Below, piece by piece: positions 1 through 5,163 of a DNA stretch of 6,407 nucleotides (positions are counted from its first letter, which is position 1; the number at the start of each line of letters is the position of its first letter). Below the pieces are notes generated by a model that searched no databases, was not told where the DNA came from, and was given only the letters and a program-made list of their open reading frames with translations. The DNA is taken from positions 1 to 6,407 of the forward strand of contig JAQUNB010000069.1 of assembly GCA_028717825.1 (NCBI GenBank), read 5' to 3'. Source of the DNA: Candidatus Omnitrophota bacterium (GTDB lineage: Bacteria > Omnitrophota > Gorgyraeia > Tantalellales > Tantalellaceae). The translations under genes were made by a program, and so were the position numbers.

Positions 1-492
1 AACTTTTGCGACGGAAGCAGTAACGACCAAAGTTATAGGCGCCTCTATTATCATGCCCTGCCCCGCTGCCGCGGCGCTCAACGCCGCTCTGGCATCGCCT
101 TTTTTGATCAGGACTAAAGAGTTGTCCTGCCAATTATAACGGTAGATCCCCGCTTCAAGAGAATTCACTTTACCCGCGACAAGATATATTTCATGCGGAT
201 ACAAAGCCCCCGCGGACGGATACGCGCGAGTAGGGCCTGTAACACCATCAACGGTTATTCCGCCCGCCGCCCATAAAATTTTTGAAACTTCTTCCATCGT
301 CAGGGATCTGTCGGAAAAATCCCTGACAGATTTACGTTTTTGTATCGCTTCTTCTACGGAACATGTCCCTTTTCTAACAGGCTCCGGCAATTTTATTTCC
401 GTATTATTCGGCATGGCTTTCACCCCCTCAATAAGAAAAAAACAAAATACAAATAAAGAAACTGCCAGCACTCTCTTTGTTCTTTTTAACAT
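1..492 (-). CDS. Exported SagB/ThcOx-type nitroreductase-fold oxidoreductase, N-terminal part (cut by window edge)
   Basis: The frame runs from an ATG at 492 to the left edge without a stop, giving 164 residues. Residues 1-26 form a Sec signal peptide (basic MLKRTKR start, hydrophobic core, cleavage near VKA). Next come motifs I recognise from the SagB/ThcOx branch of the FMN nitroreductase family: KRKSVRDFSD at about 52-61, where the arginines usually contact FMN phosphate, then YPSAGALYPHEIYLVAG at 91-107 and GIYRYN at 115-120. Related enzymes use FMN to oxidise substrates; the best known convert azolines to azoles in thiazole/oxazole-modified peptides. No cyclodehydratase or precursor-peptide gene is visible here, and an exported form would act outside the cytoplasm, so the substrate is unknown. 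The start is supported by GAGAGGTG 5-7 bases upstream. The missing part should hold the second half of the fold. Confidence 0.85.
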   Translation of the reverse strand, partial: MLKRTKRVLAVSLFVFCFFLIEGVKAMPNNTEIKLPEPVRKGTCSVEEAIQKRKSVRDFSDRSLTMEEVSKILWAAGGITVDGVTGPTRAYPSAGALYPHEIYLVAGKVNSLEAGIYRYNWQDNSLVLIKKGDARAALSAAAAGQGMIIEAPITLVVTASVAKV

Positions 493-497
493 TATTT

Positions 498-505
498 CAC
501 CTCTC
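498..505 (-). promoter_or_regulatory. Ribosome binding site of the SagB-type gene
   Basis: On the minus strand GAGAGGTG ends 5 bases before the ATG at 492, with its GAGG core 7 bases away. This is the best Shine-Dalgarno match in the window and fixes the start of the gene. Confidence 0.7.
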
Positions 506-512
506 TTGATTA

Positions 513-653
513 GAAGCCATCTCATAAATACAAAACGGTGTCATTGCAAACGTTCTTCGCGAAGCAATCCCGTTCTTCCGCGGAAGAACGGGATTGCTTC
601 CTCGCATAGAACGCTCCTCGCAATGACAACATGGGTATCCATGAGATAGCCTC
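513..653. repeat. Nested inverted-repeat (MITE-like) element with a perfect 40-bp palindrome
   Basis: Three layers of inverted symmetry are visible. The outer arms are GAAGCCATCTCAT (513-525) and ATGAGATAGCCTC (641-653), 11 of 13 complementary. The middle arms are GTCATTGC (540-547) and GCAATGAC (620-627), perfect. The core, 561-600, is a perfect 40-bp palindrome with half-site GAAGCAATCCCGTTCTTCCG. GTCATTGC...GAAGCAATC resembles a short palindromic repeat that I recall as abundant between genes in many environmental bacterial genomes. It has no coding capacity and lies just upstream of the SagB-type gene, so that gene's promoter must lie within or beyond it. The plus-strand frame across it is not a gene. 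Confidence 0.8.
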
Positions 654-692
654 AAGTAAAATTTAACAGCCTTGTCTTAGCAAAGTCACTCC

Positions 693-757
693 GTCATGCC
701 TGCAAAAGCAAGCATCCAATAAAAACAATTATAGATTCCCGCTTTCGCGGGAATGAC
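693..757. repeat. Short inverted-repeat element with strong GAAA-loop hairpin
   Basis: The element is bounded by GTCATGCCTGC (693-703) and GCGGGAATGAC (747-757), an imperfect terminal inverted repeat. At its right end ATTCCCGC (735-742) and GCGGGAAT (747-754) pair perfectly over 8 bp around a 4-base loop, which reads GAAA in minus-strand RNA. GTCATTCCCGCGAAAGCGGGAATC is a familiar dispersed intergenic repeat type in environmental bacteria (from memory). It lies about 25 bases beyond the stop of the minus-strand radical SAM gene and is followed on that strand by an A/T-rich stretch with TTTTT, so it may also end that transcript, though it is not a canonical terminator. Confidence 0.65.
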
Positions 758-781
758 ACACAGGGTGTTCAAAAATAGTTC

Positions 782-2185
782 CTATAGCCCGAAACACCTC
801 TGGTGGTCGCTTTTACTAAGCAGGGTCTCTTTCCACACCTCTTCCGGCTCCATACAAAGGTATATCCAGCATGTTTTATTAAACTTCCTTATCCGGTCGA
901 TCATGTTATTGTACATTTCGATCCTGAGTTTCTCCGGATATCTGAGTTTCCCGTCCGCGCCCGTAAAAAACTCGCCCGCGTAGTATAAATCGTTATCCGC
1001 GAATCTTGTCTCGGCTATCTCCTTAAGCCCGGGGGTATATCGTAGCGCCCCGAGGCTTATCCACTCAACGTTCTCTTTTATTTCGTCAAAAGAAAATATC
1101 TCCTCCACCAGTTCCTGATATTCTTTTCTCCAAGCTTCATAAAATATCAAAGGATCGAAGTGAAAACCTATTTTGAAACCTTTCTTCGCAACTTGTCTGG
1201 CGGCATTTATCCTGTCTTCTATCGGCGCGCCGCCCCTTTCGTATTTTGATGCCATGCTTCGGGTATTCATCGACCATGACACTACACAATTCTTGTGGCT
1301 AGGCTCTTTCAGCACATTTTCTATATTGACGGTTTTTGTTTTTAATTCAAGGATGAGTTTATCCTTATCCTTGAAAAACGGGACAAGATATGATGAATAC
1401 TTAGTGAATTTATCCAAGTATAACGAATCCGTAAACTCGCCGGTGCCGATACGTATCCGGCCGGTCAATTTGTTGTTCAGTTCCTCTATTTCTTGGTAAT
1501 AATCCTCTATGTTGGCGGTAAAGATGAGCCCCGGTGAATTACTGTACATCTCCAGATAACAATACGAACAATCCATGGGGCAGCCAAACCCGATATTGAG
1601 GATCCAATAGTTGCATTTTTTAACGTTCTTGGTGCAGGGGCATTTTTTTATAAATGCCGTCTTATTCTTGACGATGAAAACATTTTCACGCCTTTCATTG
1701 TATAAGGTAATGGGGTCTTTTTCGGCAAGGTGGTTGAATCCTTCCTTTAGATCTTTTATTTCGATTATCTCCGTTCGTACAAAATTCGCCAAAAAATCGC
1801 TTGTCCATTTATACCCCTTGGCTTCTTTTTGTAAAAAGATCCTTTTGGGTTTTATAGTAAGATCCCAAGAAGTACATTCCCTATCGACATGGCTTTTTAT
1901 GAACGGCATAAGACGCACATCGTCTCCGGACAAGAGAGAAGGATACCTTACACAAAAAAGCGCCTCTTTGATTCGGACGAATAGTTTGCCCTTGCCTTGA
2001 TCCACTAAATTATCGATATTAATAAGATCAAAAGCCTCTTTACTGGTGAGATTTTTGTTCTTACAGATCTCATAGACGAGCCTTACAAGCTGATATTCCT
2101 TATTCACGCCTAAATGGATAGGGACCTTTGCGGAGAGGGCATCCTCTATTTCCCGGATCAATTTTCTGTTAGCGCTAAGGGTCAT
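782..2185 (-). CDS. Radical SAM protein of the spore photoproduct lyase (SPL)-like family
   Basis: 467 residues, with an apparently complete C-terminus. The radical SAM motif is CPMDCSYC: Cys202, Cys206 and Cys209 would bind a 4Fe-4S cluster that cleaves S-adenosylmethionine. The surroundings are SPL-like: an upstream cysteine cluster (Cys182, Cys184, Cys191) running into NYWILNIGFG, tyrosines 208 and 210 beside the last cysteine, GTGEFTDSL (247-255), SWSMN (303-307), GGAP (318-321) and GFHFDPLI (340-347). Classical SPL, about 340 residues, repairs the spore photoproduct thymine dimer in DNA. This protein has roughly 110 extra N-terminal residues, and a phenylalanine sits where I expect the hydrogen-donor cysteine, so that reaction should not be assumed. 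The start is the only sensible ATG, 12 bases after the upstream gene's stop, with no clear Shine-Dalgarno; translational coupling is likely. Confidence 0.82.
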   Translation of the reverse strand: MTLSANRKLIREIEDALSAKVPIHLGVNKEYQLVRLVYEICKNKNLTSKEAFDLINIDNLVDQGKGKLFVRIKEALFCVRYPSLLSGDDVRLMPFIKSHVDRECTSWDLTIKPKRIFLQKEAKGYKWTSDFLANFVRTEIIEIKDLKEGFNHLAEKDPITLYNERRENVFIVKNKTAFIKKCPCTKNVKKCNYWILNIGFGCPMDCSYCYLEMYSNSPGLIFTANIEDYYQEIEELNNKLTGRIRIGTGEFTDSLYLDKFTKYSSYLVPFFKDKDKLILELKTKTVNIENVLKEPSHKNCVVSWSMNTRSMASKYERGGAPIEDRINAARQVAKKGFKIGFHFDPLIFYEAWRKEYQELVEEIFSFDEIKENVEWISLGALRYTPGLKEIAETRFADNDLYYAGEFFTGADGKLRYPEKLRIEMYNNMIDRIRKFNKTCWIYLCMEPEEVWKETLLSKSDHQRCFGL

Positions 2186-2197
2186 ATGAAATGTTTT

Positions 2198-3103
2198 CTA
2201 ATAACTCGCGATGATAATTTTATCGCCGTAAAACTTGTTCACGTCTTCCAATATCTTTTTTCTGTTTTTCTTCGTATACCCTACAAGTTTATCCTTGAAC
2301 AGGACAACAGTGACGCCGTTAGGATATACCCAATATTCCTTAACTTTGCCGTTTTCCCTCTCTCCGGGGTCGCCCAATACCGCTTTTATCTGCTCTTTGT
2401 CCATACCAAGAACCAAATATTTCCCTTTCACACCCAATTCATACTGCTGGTCTTTTGTGAGCGAATATTTTTCTCCTAAAAAATTTTTCAGCGATCTTGG
2501 AAGAAATACTTTTCTCCCCGCAACAATATTATCCAACTGGTCCGTGCCCGACGCATTATCCAGCCCTGACGACGGGCTTTTGGTGAACGCAGAAATTTTT
2601 CTTTCTTTTATGGCCCGCTGCAAAGACTGCTTGGCGTCATATAAAAAATAAAGGGACCTGAAATATGTTTTTGCCATGTTGTTCCTTAAGCCATACGCCC
2701 CTTCGATCCCGAGTATTGAGCTCCTTTTTATCTCAACTATCCCAACACCGCCTTTTAAATGTAGCGAAAAATAAACGGCGTCGGGTGTTTCTATCTCTAC
2801 TCTACCTTCCAGATCAGCGCCCTTTTCAAAGATAAGTTCATCGAACATAGTAGCTTTTTCAGGAAAATTATAAGGAGCCAGTTCCAGATTTTCGATATCT
2901 TTTTTGTAAAACGACCCTATGAAATATTTCCCGTCGTTCCGCGCCTTGAACAGGATCTCATTCTCGTCCGCATCTATGATCAGTCCCTCATATTTTGCAC
3001 CGGTTCTCATATAAACAACATCAGCGGAAGCTTTACTGCCCCCCAGCAAGAAAAACACCAGAAGCGTTATATAGATAAATTTAGTAAATTTAAGGTATTG
3101 CAT
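2198..3103 (-). CDS. Exported protein with two SH3-like repeats and a BamE/SmpA-like C-terminus
   Basis: 301 residues from the ATG at 3103. Residues 1-27 are a Sec signal peptide ending ASA before DVV; there is no lipobox cysteine, so it is probably soluble in the periplasm. Two similar beta-rich units follow, at about 28-75 (DVVYMRTGAKYEGLII..., ending IENLEL) and about 88-134 (DELIFEKGADLEGRVEIE..., ending ILGIEG). Both fit a small SH3/Sm-like barrel pattern. A charged linker with helix and low-complexity parts spans about 140-225. The end, about 228-280 (LVLGMDKEQIKAVLGDPG, then WVYPNGVTVVLFKDKLVGY), matches the small-domain pattern of BamE/SmpA/OmlA-type proteins. Function is unknown; an envelope scaffold or assembly role is only inference. 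A GTG at 3124 would add seven residues, but AGGGGG just before 3103 favours the ATG. First gene of a pair with the SPL-like gene. Confidence 0.75.
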   Translation of the reverse strand: MQYLKFTKFIYITLLVFFLLGGSKASADVVYMRTGAKYEGLIIDADENEILFKARNDGKYFIGSFYKKDIENLELAPYNFPEKATMFDELIFEKGADLEGRVEIETPDAVYFSLHLKGGVGIVEIKRSSILGIEGAYGLRNNMAKTYFRSLYFLYDAKQSLQRAIKERKISAFTKSPSSGLDNASGTDQLDNIVAGRKVFLPRSLKNFLGEKYSLTKDQQYELGVKGKYLVLGMDKEQIKAVLGDPGERENGKVKEYWVYPNGVTVVLFKDKLVGYTKKNRKKILEDVNKFYGDKIIIASY

Positions 3104-3106
3104 CTG

Positions 3107-3112
3107 CCCCCT
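3107..3112 (-). promoter_or_regulatory. Ribosome binding site deciding the start at 3103
   Basis: AGGGGG on the minus strand, 3 bases before the ATG. It is purine-rich and close to the start. The upstream GTG at 3124 has no such site, so the shorter 301-residue protein with an N-terminal signal peptide is preferred. Confidence 0.55.
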
Positions 3113-3140
3113 TTTTCCCAACACGTCAGGCTCTTTTCAT

Positions 3141-3175
3141 AAATTATACCCTCTGATAGAGGAAAAGTATAATTT
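3141..3175. promoter_or_regulatory. Promoter -10 of the minus-strand operon inside an imperfect palindrome
   Basis: On the minus strand TATAAT (3148-3143) would start transcription near 3136, leaving a leader of about 33 bases with the AGGGGG site. The -35 is poor (TATACT at 3171-3166, 17-base spacer). The same stretch is an imperfect palindrome: outer arms AAATTATA (3141-3148) and TATAATTT (3168-3175), inner arms CCTCT (3150-3154) and AGAGG (3158-3162) around GAT. This gives a second TATAAT on the plus strand at 3168-3173. A regulator binding site or a divergent promoter pair are both possible. Confidence 0.5.
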
Positions 3176-3230
3176 ATTTGTATCCCCGGATAATCCCATG
3201 TATTCTATCTATCGTATACTGTGTTTTTGG

Positions 3231-3259
3231 TTGACTTAATGTTAATAACTACATAGAAT
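3231..3259 (+). promoter_or_regulatory. Sigma-70-type promoter of tRNA-His
   Basis: TTGACT (3231-3236), a 17-base spacer, then TAGAAT (3254-3259). Each hexamer is one base from consensus and the spacing is ideal. Transcription would begin about 20 bases before the mature tRNA 5' end, leaving a short leader for RNase P to remove. Confidence 0.8.
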
Positions 3260-3288
3260 GAGTATCCCCCAAAATTAACACATGCGTG

Positions 3289-3365
3289 GTGAGCGTAGCT
3301 CAGCTGGATAGAGCTCCTGACTGTGGCTCAGGTTGTCGTGGGTTCAAATCCCATCGCTCACCCCA
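3289..3365 (+). tRNA. tRNA-His (GTG anticodon), CCA encoded
   Basis: A full cloverleaf can be drawn. The acceptor is GTGAGCG (3289-3295) with CGCTCAC (3355-3361). The D arm is GCTC/GAGC. The anticodon stem CCTGA/TCAGG encloses loop CTGTGGC, whose anticodon is GTG (His). The variable loop is TTGTC, and the T arm GTGGG/CCCAT holds TTCAAAT. The discriminator is C (3362) and CCA is encoded at 3363-3365. The G at 3288 can pair with that C, the G-1:C73 pair that histidyl-tRNA synthetase recognises. The last 21 bases (3345-3365) recur exactly at 3547-3567. A single-gene unit with its own promoter. Confidence 0.97.
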
Positions 3366-3546
3366 GTTTTTTTGGCAAAGCCAAAAAAACAGAGCAATCG
3401 AGAATCGAAAATCGACAATAGAAGAAAATAGCAAATAGATCTTCGATTCGAGATTGCGATCGATTGTCGATTATCGATTTTCAAACGTTCCTAACTCGGT
3501 TTAATAAAGGTTGTGAAAACAGCGCGATAGGGCTTTACGAAGGCAC
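3363..3546 (+). repeat. tRNA-His-linked repeat, copy A
   Basis: Begins at the tRNA CCA. It holds a 10-bp perfect hairpin (TTTTTTTGGC, AAA, GCCAAAAAAA; 3367-3389), then a region rich in ATCGA words with a 19-base imperfect inverted repeat (3395-3413 with 3438-3456, two mismatches), and then a tail around TTTAATAAAGGTTGTGAAAA. Counted from the duplicated tRNA sequence, the repeat period is 202 bases (3345 to 3547). No open frame in it looks like a gene. Confidence 0.85.
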
Positions 3547-3567
3547 CAAATCCCATCGCTCACCCCA
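3547..3567 (+). repeat. Exact 21-base duplicate of the tRNA-His 3' end
   Basis: Identical to 3345-3365, which covers the 3' side of the T arm, the acceptor strand, the discriminator and CCA. A degenerate third version, CAAATCCCATC followed directly by CCCCAG with GCTCA missing, lies at 3755-3771. Attachment sites of integrating elements often look like this, but a tandem duplication would give the same result. Confidence 0.85.
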
Positions 3568-3754
3568 GTTTTTTTGGCAAAGCCAAAAAAGAGAGCAATC
3601 GAGAATCGAAAATCGACAATAGAAGAAAATAGCAAATAGATTTTCGATTCGAGATTGCGGTCAATCATCGATTTTCGATTATCGATTTTCAAGCGGTTCC
3701 TATCCTGTTTAATAAATGTTGCGGGAACAGCACGAGTGGTTTTGACGGCGGCGC
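3565..3754 (+). repeat. tRNA-His-linked repeat, copy B
   Basis: Second tandem unit. The left 90 or so bases nearly match copy A, including the T-tract/GGC hairpin. The right half has diverged and has extra ATCGATTTTCGATTATCGA-type sequence near 3661-3690. It ends with CAAATCCCATC, as copy A does. The unit from 3547 is 208 bases. The minus-strand frame across it is an accident of the repeat. Confidence 0.82.
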
Positions 3755-3875
3755 CAAATCCCATCCCCCAGCAAATTCCTTCTGGGCTGTATACGGAGAG
3801 AGCGCCCCCTCGCTGAATTTGATCGCCCGACCTAAGCGGAGATGCCCCTTAAACTCAAAATATTGTTGATTATGG
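3755..3875. other. Intergenic stretch before the beta-barrel gene
   Basis: Starts with the degenerate tRNA-tail copy (3755-3771). The rest has no convincing gene. A minus-strand frame (3925-3689) reads through it, but it would cover the promoter and start of the beta-barrel gene and continue into the repeat, so I do not call it. The sequence may itself be part of a larger dispersed repeat. Confidence 0.4.
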
Positions 3876-3881
3876 TATAAT
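3873..3881 (+). promoter_or_regulatory. Extended -10 promoter of the beta-barrel gene
   Basis: TGGTATAAT, a perfect TGn plus TATAAT extended -10, with no good -35 at normal spacing. The hexamer ends 9 bases before the ATG at 3891, so transcription should begin at or within about 3 bases of the start codon. No Shine-Dalgarno fits between them, which suggests a leaderless transcript. Confidence 0.65.
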
Positions 3882-3890
3882 GTTACCCAT

Positions 3891-4685
3891 ATGAAGAGAT
3901 ATATAACATTTGTTTTGATAGTCATGGTAGTTATGACGACGGTTCATGCCAGAGCTTCCAGCGTGGGAAGTCCGGAAACGCAGGGGCAAGGAAAGGTTGC
4001 AACAGCAGTAGAATGGGATTATATCTTTGACAGAGACCTGGATTTTATAAAAGCGGCACGCCCATCCGGACATGAAAATGACAGGCCGCTAAATTTCAGG
4101 ATAGACAAAGGGTATAACCTTGCCGGCAAGATTTCTTATGGCCTGTTTAAAACTATGGATATCTATATAAAATTAGGAATTGCGAATTATAGTTTAAAGG
4201 GAGATGTTTTTATAGGAGATACCAAGAAAGTTGAGGAAAAACTATTAGCAAGGAACGCTTTTCTTTATGGTGGAGGCTTTAAATTGGCTTATGAGTTAAA
4301 GGATGGATGGATTGTCGGTTGTGACGCGCAATATCTGACATCAGACCATGAGTTAGATTTTAGTGCTACCAGTATACCTTCGGGAACTGTTACTACCGCG
4401 AAATATTATGATTGCTGGATCCAAGAGTGGCATGCAGCTCCTTACATTGCTAAAAGAATATCGGACTTTGCGCTGTATGCGGGCGGAAGGTATTCTGATT
4501 TGAGATTGAGTCAGAAAAACCCTAGCGATCCAAGGCGCTGGGATAATTTAATATTTGATGCCGATTATAATATTGGTGTATTTACTGGCATAGATTGGAA
4601 GTTTAGAGATAGCTTTAAATTGAACGTAGAAGGCAGGTTTGTGGACGAAACAGCGATGAGCGTTGTCGCAACATATATATTCTAG
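3891..4685 (+). CDS. Probable outer-membrane beta-barrel protein
   Basis: 264 residues. Residues 1-22 are a Sec signal peptide (MKRY, a hydrophobic stretch, cleavage near HARA before SSVG). The mature part alternates polar and nonpolar residues in short stretches ending in aromatics, such as YNLAGKISYGLF, MDIYIKLGIANYSL, LYGGGFKLAYEL, WIVGCDAQYL, FALYAGGRYSDL and IGVFTGIDWKF. The protein ends MSVVATYIF; a terminal phenylalanine after an amphipathic strand is the classic signal recognised by the BAM assembly machine. Length suggests a barrel of roughly 10-12 strands. I cannot name the family: a porin-like channel and a structural surface protein are both possible. The gene stands alone, with an extended -10 almost touching its start and the repeat array upstream. 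Confidence 0.75.
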   Translation: MKRYITFVLIVMVVMTTVHARASSVGSPETQGQGKVATAVEWDYIFDRDLDFIKAARPSGHENDRPLNFRIDKGYNLAGKISYGLFKTMDIYIKLGIANYSLKGDVFIGDTKKVEEKLLARNAFLYGGGFKLAYELKDGWIVGCDAQYLTSDHELDFSATSIPSGTVTTAKYYDCWIQEWHAAPYIAKRISDFALYAGGRYSDLRLSQKNPSDPRRWDNLIFDADYNIGVFTGIDWKFRDSFKLNVEGRFVDETAMSVVATYIF

Positions 4686-4726
4686 GCTTAGAAAATCCAA
4701 ATGTGTTTCAGGGGGTTAAATTTGGT

Positions 4727-4755
4727 AATGTCCGCTTGATTGGGGTGGACATTTT
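4727..4755 (+). terminator. Possible terminator hairpin after the beta-barrel gene
   Basis: AATGTCC (4727-4733) and GGACATT (4747-4753) form a 7-bp stem with a 13-base loop, ending in TTTT (4752-4755). The stem is short, its G/C content modest and the T-tract brief, so this is a weak candidate about 40 bases past the stop codon. It could instead be the end of a decayed insertion. Confidence 0.35.
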
Positions 4756-4799
4756 GTATCAATTCGTGATGTGAAGAGTTACGAAAATTCGATCCAAAA

Positions 4800-4898
4800 A
4801 TGACCGAAAAAAAACGGACCCTGCTCTGCAATCAATGCACTAACCATAAGAGGCTTCGCAGGGCTTCGTATAAATTAAATACAATATCATGTATGTGA
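4800..4898 (+). pseudogene. Possible N-terminal gene scrap with a CxxC motif
   Basis: A 32-codon frame starting MTEKKRTLLCNQCTNHKR. The opening resembles the start of proteins that begin with a zinc-ribbon half (LLCxxC, then H), but the second metal-binding pair is absent and the remainder (LRRASYKLNTISCM) looks random. No Shine-Dalgarno precedes it. I read it as the possible head of a gene cut off by later rearrangement near 4850; chance is the main alternative. Confidence 0.22.
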
Positions 4899-4968
4899 AG
4901 TAGAATGCTTTTGCGTAGCCATACCTCGGCCAACGAATCAGATGGCGAAGCAGAGCATAATTAGCGAG
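4899..4968. other. Unassigned sequence left of repeat copy C
   Basis: No intact gene. Short frames exist on both strands, none with a start site or recognisable domain. On the minus strand 4968-4850 reads as part of an uninterrupted frame containing YGYAKAFYFTYM. From memory this resembles leader DNA often found before small GIY-YIG endonuclease genes in environmental genomes, but no GIY-YIG domain is present. Confidence 0.25.
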
Positions 4969-5141
4969 CCAGTTTTTTTGGCAAAGCCAAAAAAGAGAGC
5001 AATCGAGAATCGAAAATCGACAATAGAAGAAAATAGCAAATAGATTTTCGATTCGAGATCGCGGTCGATTGTCGATTATCGATTTTCAAACGTTCCTAAT
5101 TCGGTTTAATAAAGGTTGTAAAAACAGCGTGAGTGGATTTG
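4969..5141 (+). repeat. Dispersed copy C of the tRNA-His-linked repeat
   Basis: Same orientation as A and B. The match begins at CCAG plus T7 (4969) and runs through the GGC hairpin, the ATCGA-rich region and the TTTAATAAAGGTTGTAAAAA tail to about GAGTGGATTT. The first 70 or so bases are identical to copy B, whereas the right half is closer to copy A. No tRNA 3'-end sequence precedes it. The shared left edge at CCAG shows that the repeat has its own boundary independent of the tRNA. Confidence 0.85.
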
Positions 5142-5163
5142 CTGGTTAATTATTTTACGCTGC

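Noticed and set aside
413..649. Plus-strand frame of 78 codons
   Set aside because: It is antisense to the SagB-type gene start and then crosses the palindromic repeat; no ribosome site and no protein-like composition.
2114..2651. Plus-strand frames opposite the minus-strand operon
   Set aside because: They overlap fully with two well-supported minus-strand genes and show no domain or start signal.
3104..3124. GTG start at 3124 for the SH3/BamE-like gene
   Set aside because: It lacks a ribosome site and would lie about 12 bases from the predicted transcription start, while the ATG at 3103 has AGGGGG directly before it and starts the signal peptide.
3367..3389. Canonical Rho-independent terminator after tRNA-His
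   Set aside because: The T-tract is on the 5' side of the stem and an A-tract follows; only three G/C pairs form the core.
3501..3764. Minus-strand frame of 87 codons across copies A and B
   Set aside because: Its amino acids simply follow the ATCGA-rich repeat; copy C does not preserve it as a gene.
3345..3771. CRISPR array
   Set aside because: Only two units with a period of about 200 bases, and the units themselves are similar, so there are no unique spacers and no cas genes.
3689..3925. Minus-strand frame of 78 codons reading ...GRAIKFSEGALSPYTAQKEF...
   Set aside because: Part of it looks protein-like, but it overlaps the promoter and signal-peptide region of the beta-barrel gene and ends inside the repeat. 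It may reflect another dispersed repeat rather than a gene.
4850..4968. GIY-YIG endonuclease gene on the minus strand
   Set aside because: Only leader-like sequence is recalled; no GIY or YIG motif or sufficient length is present.
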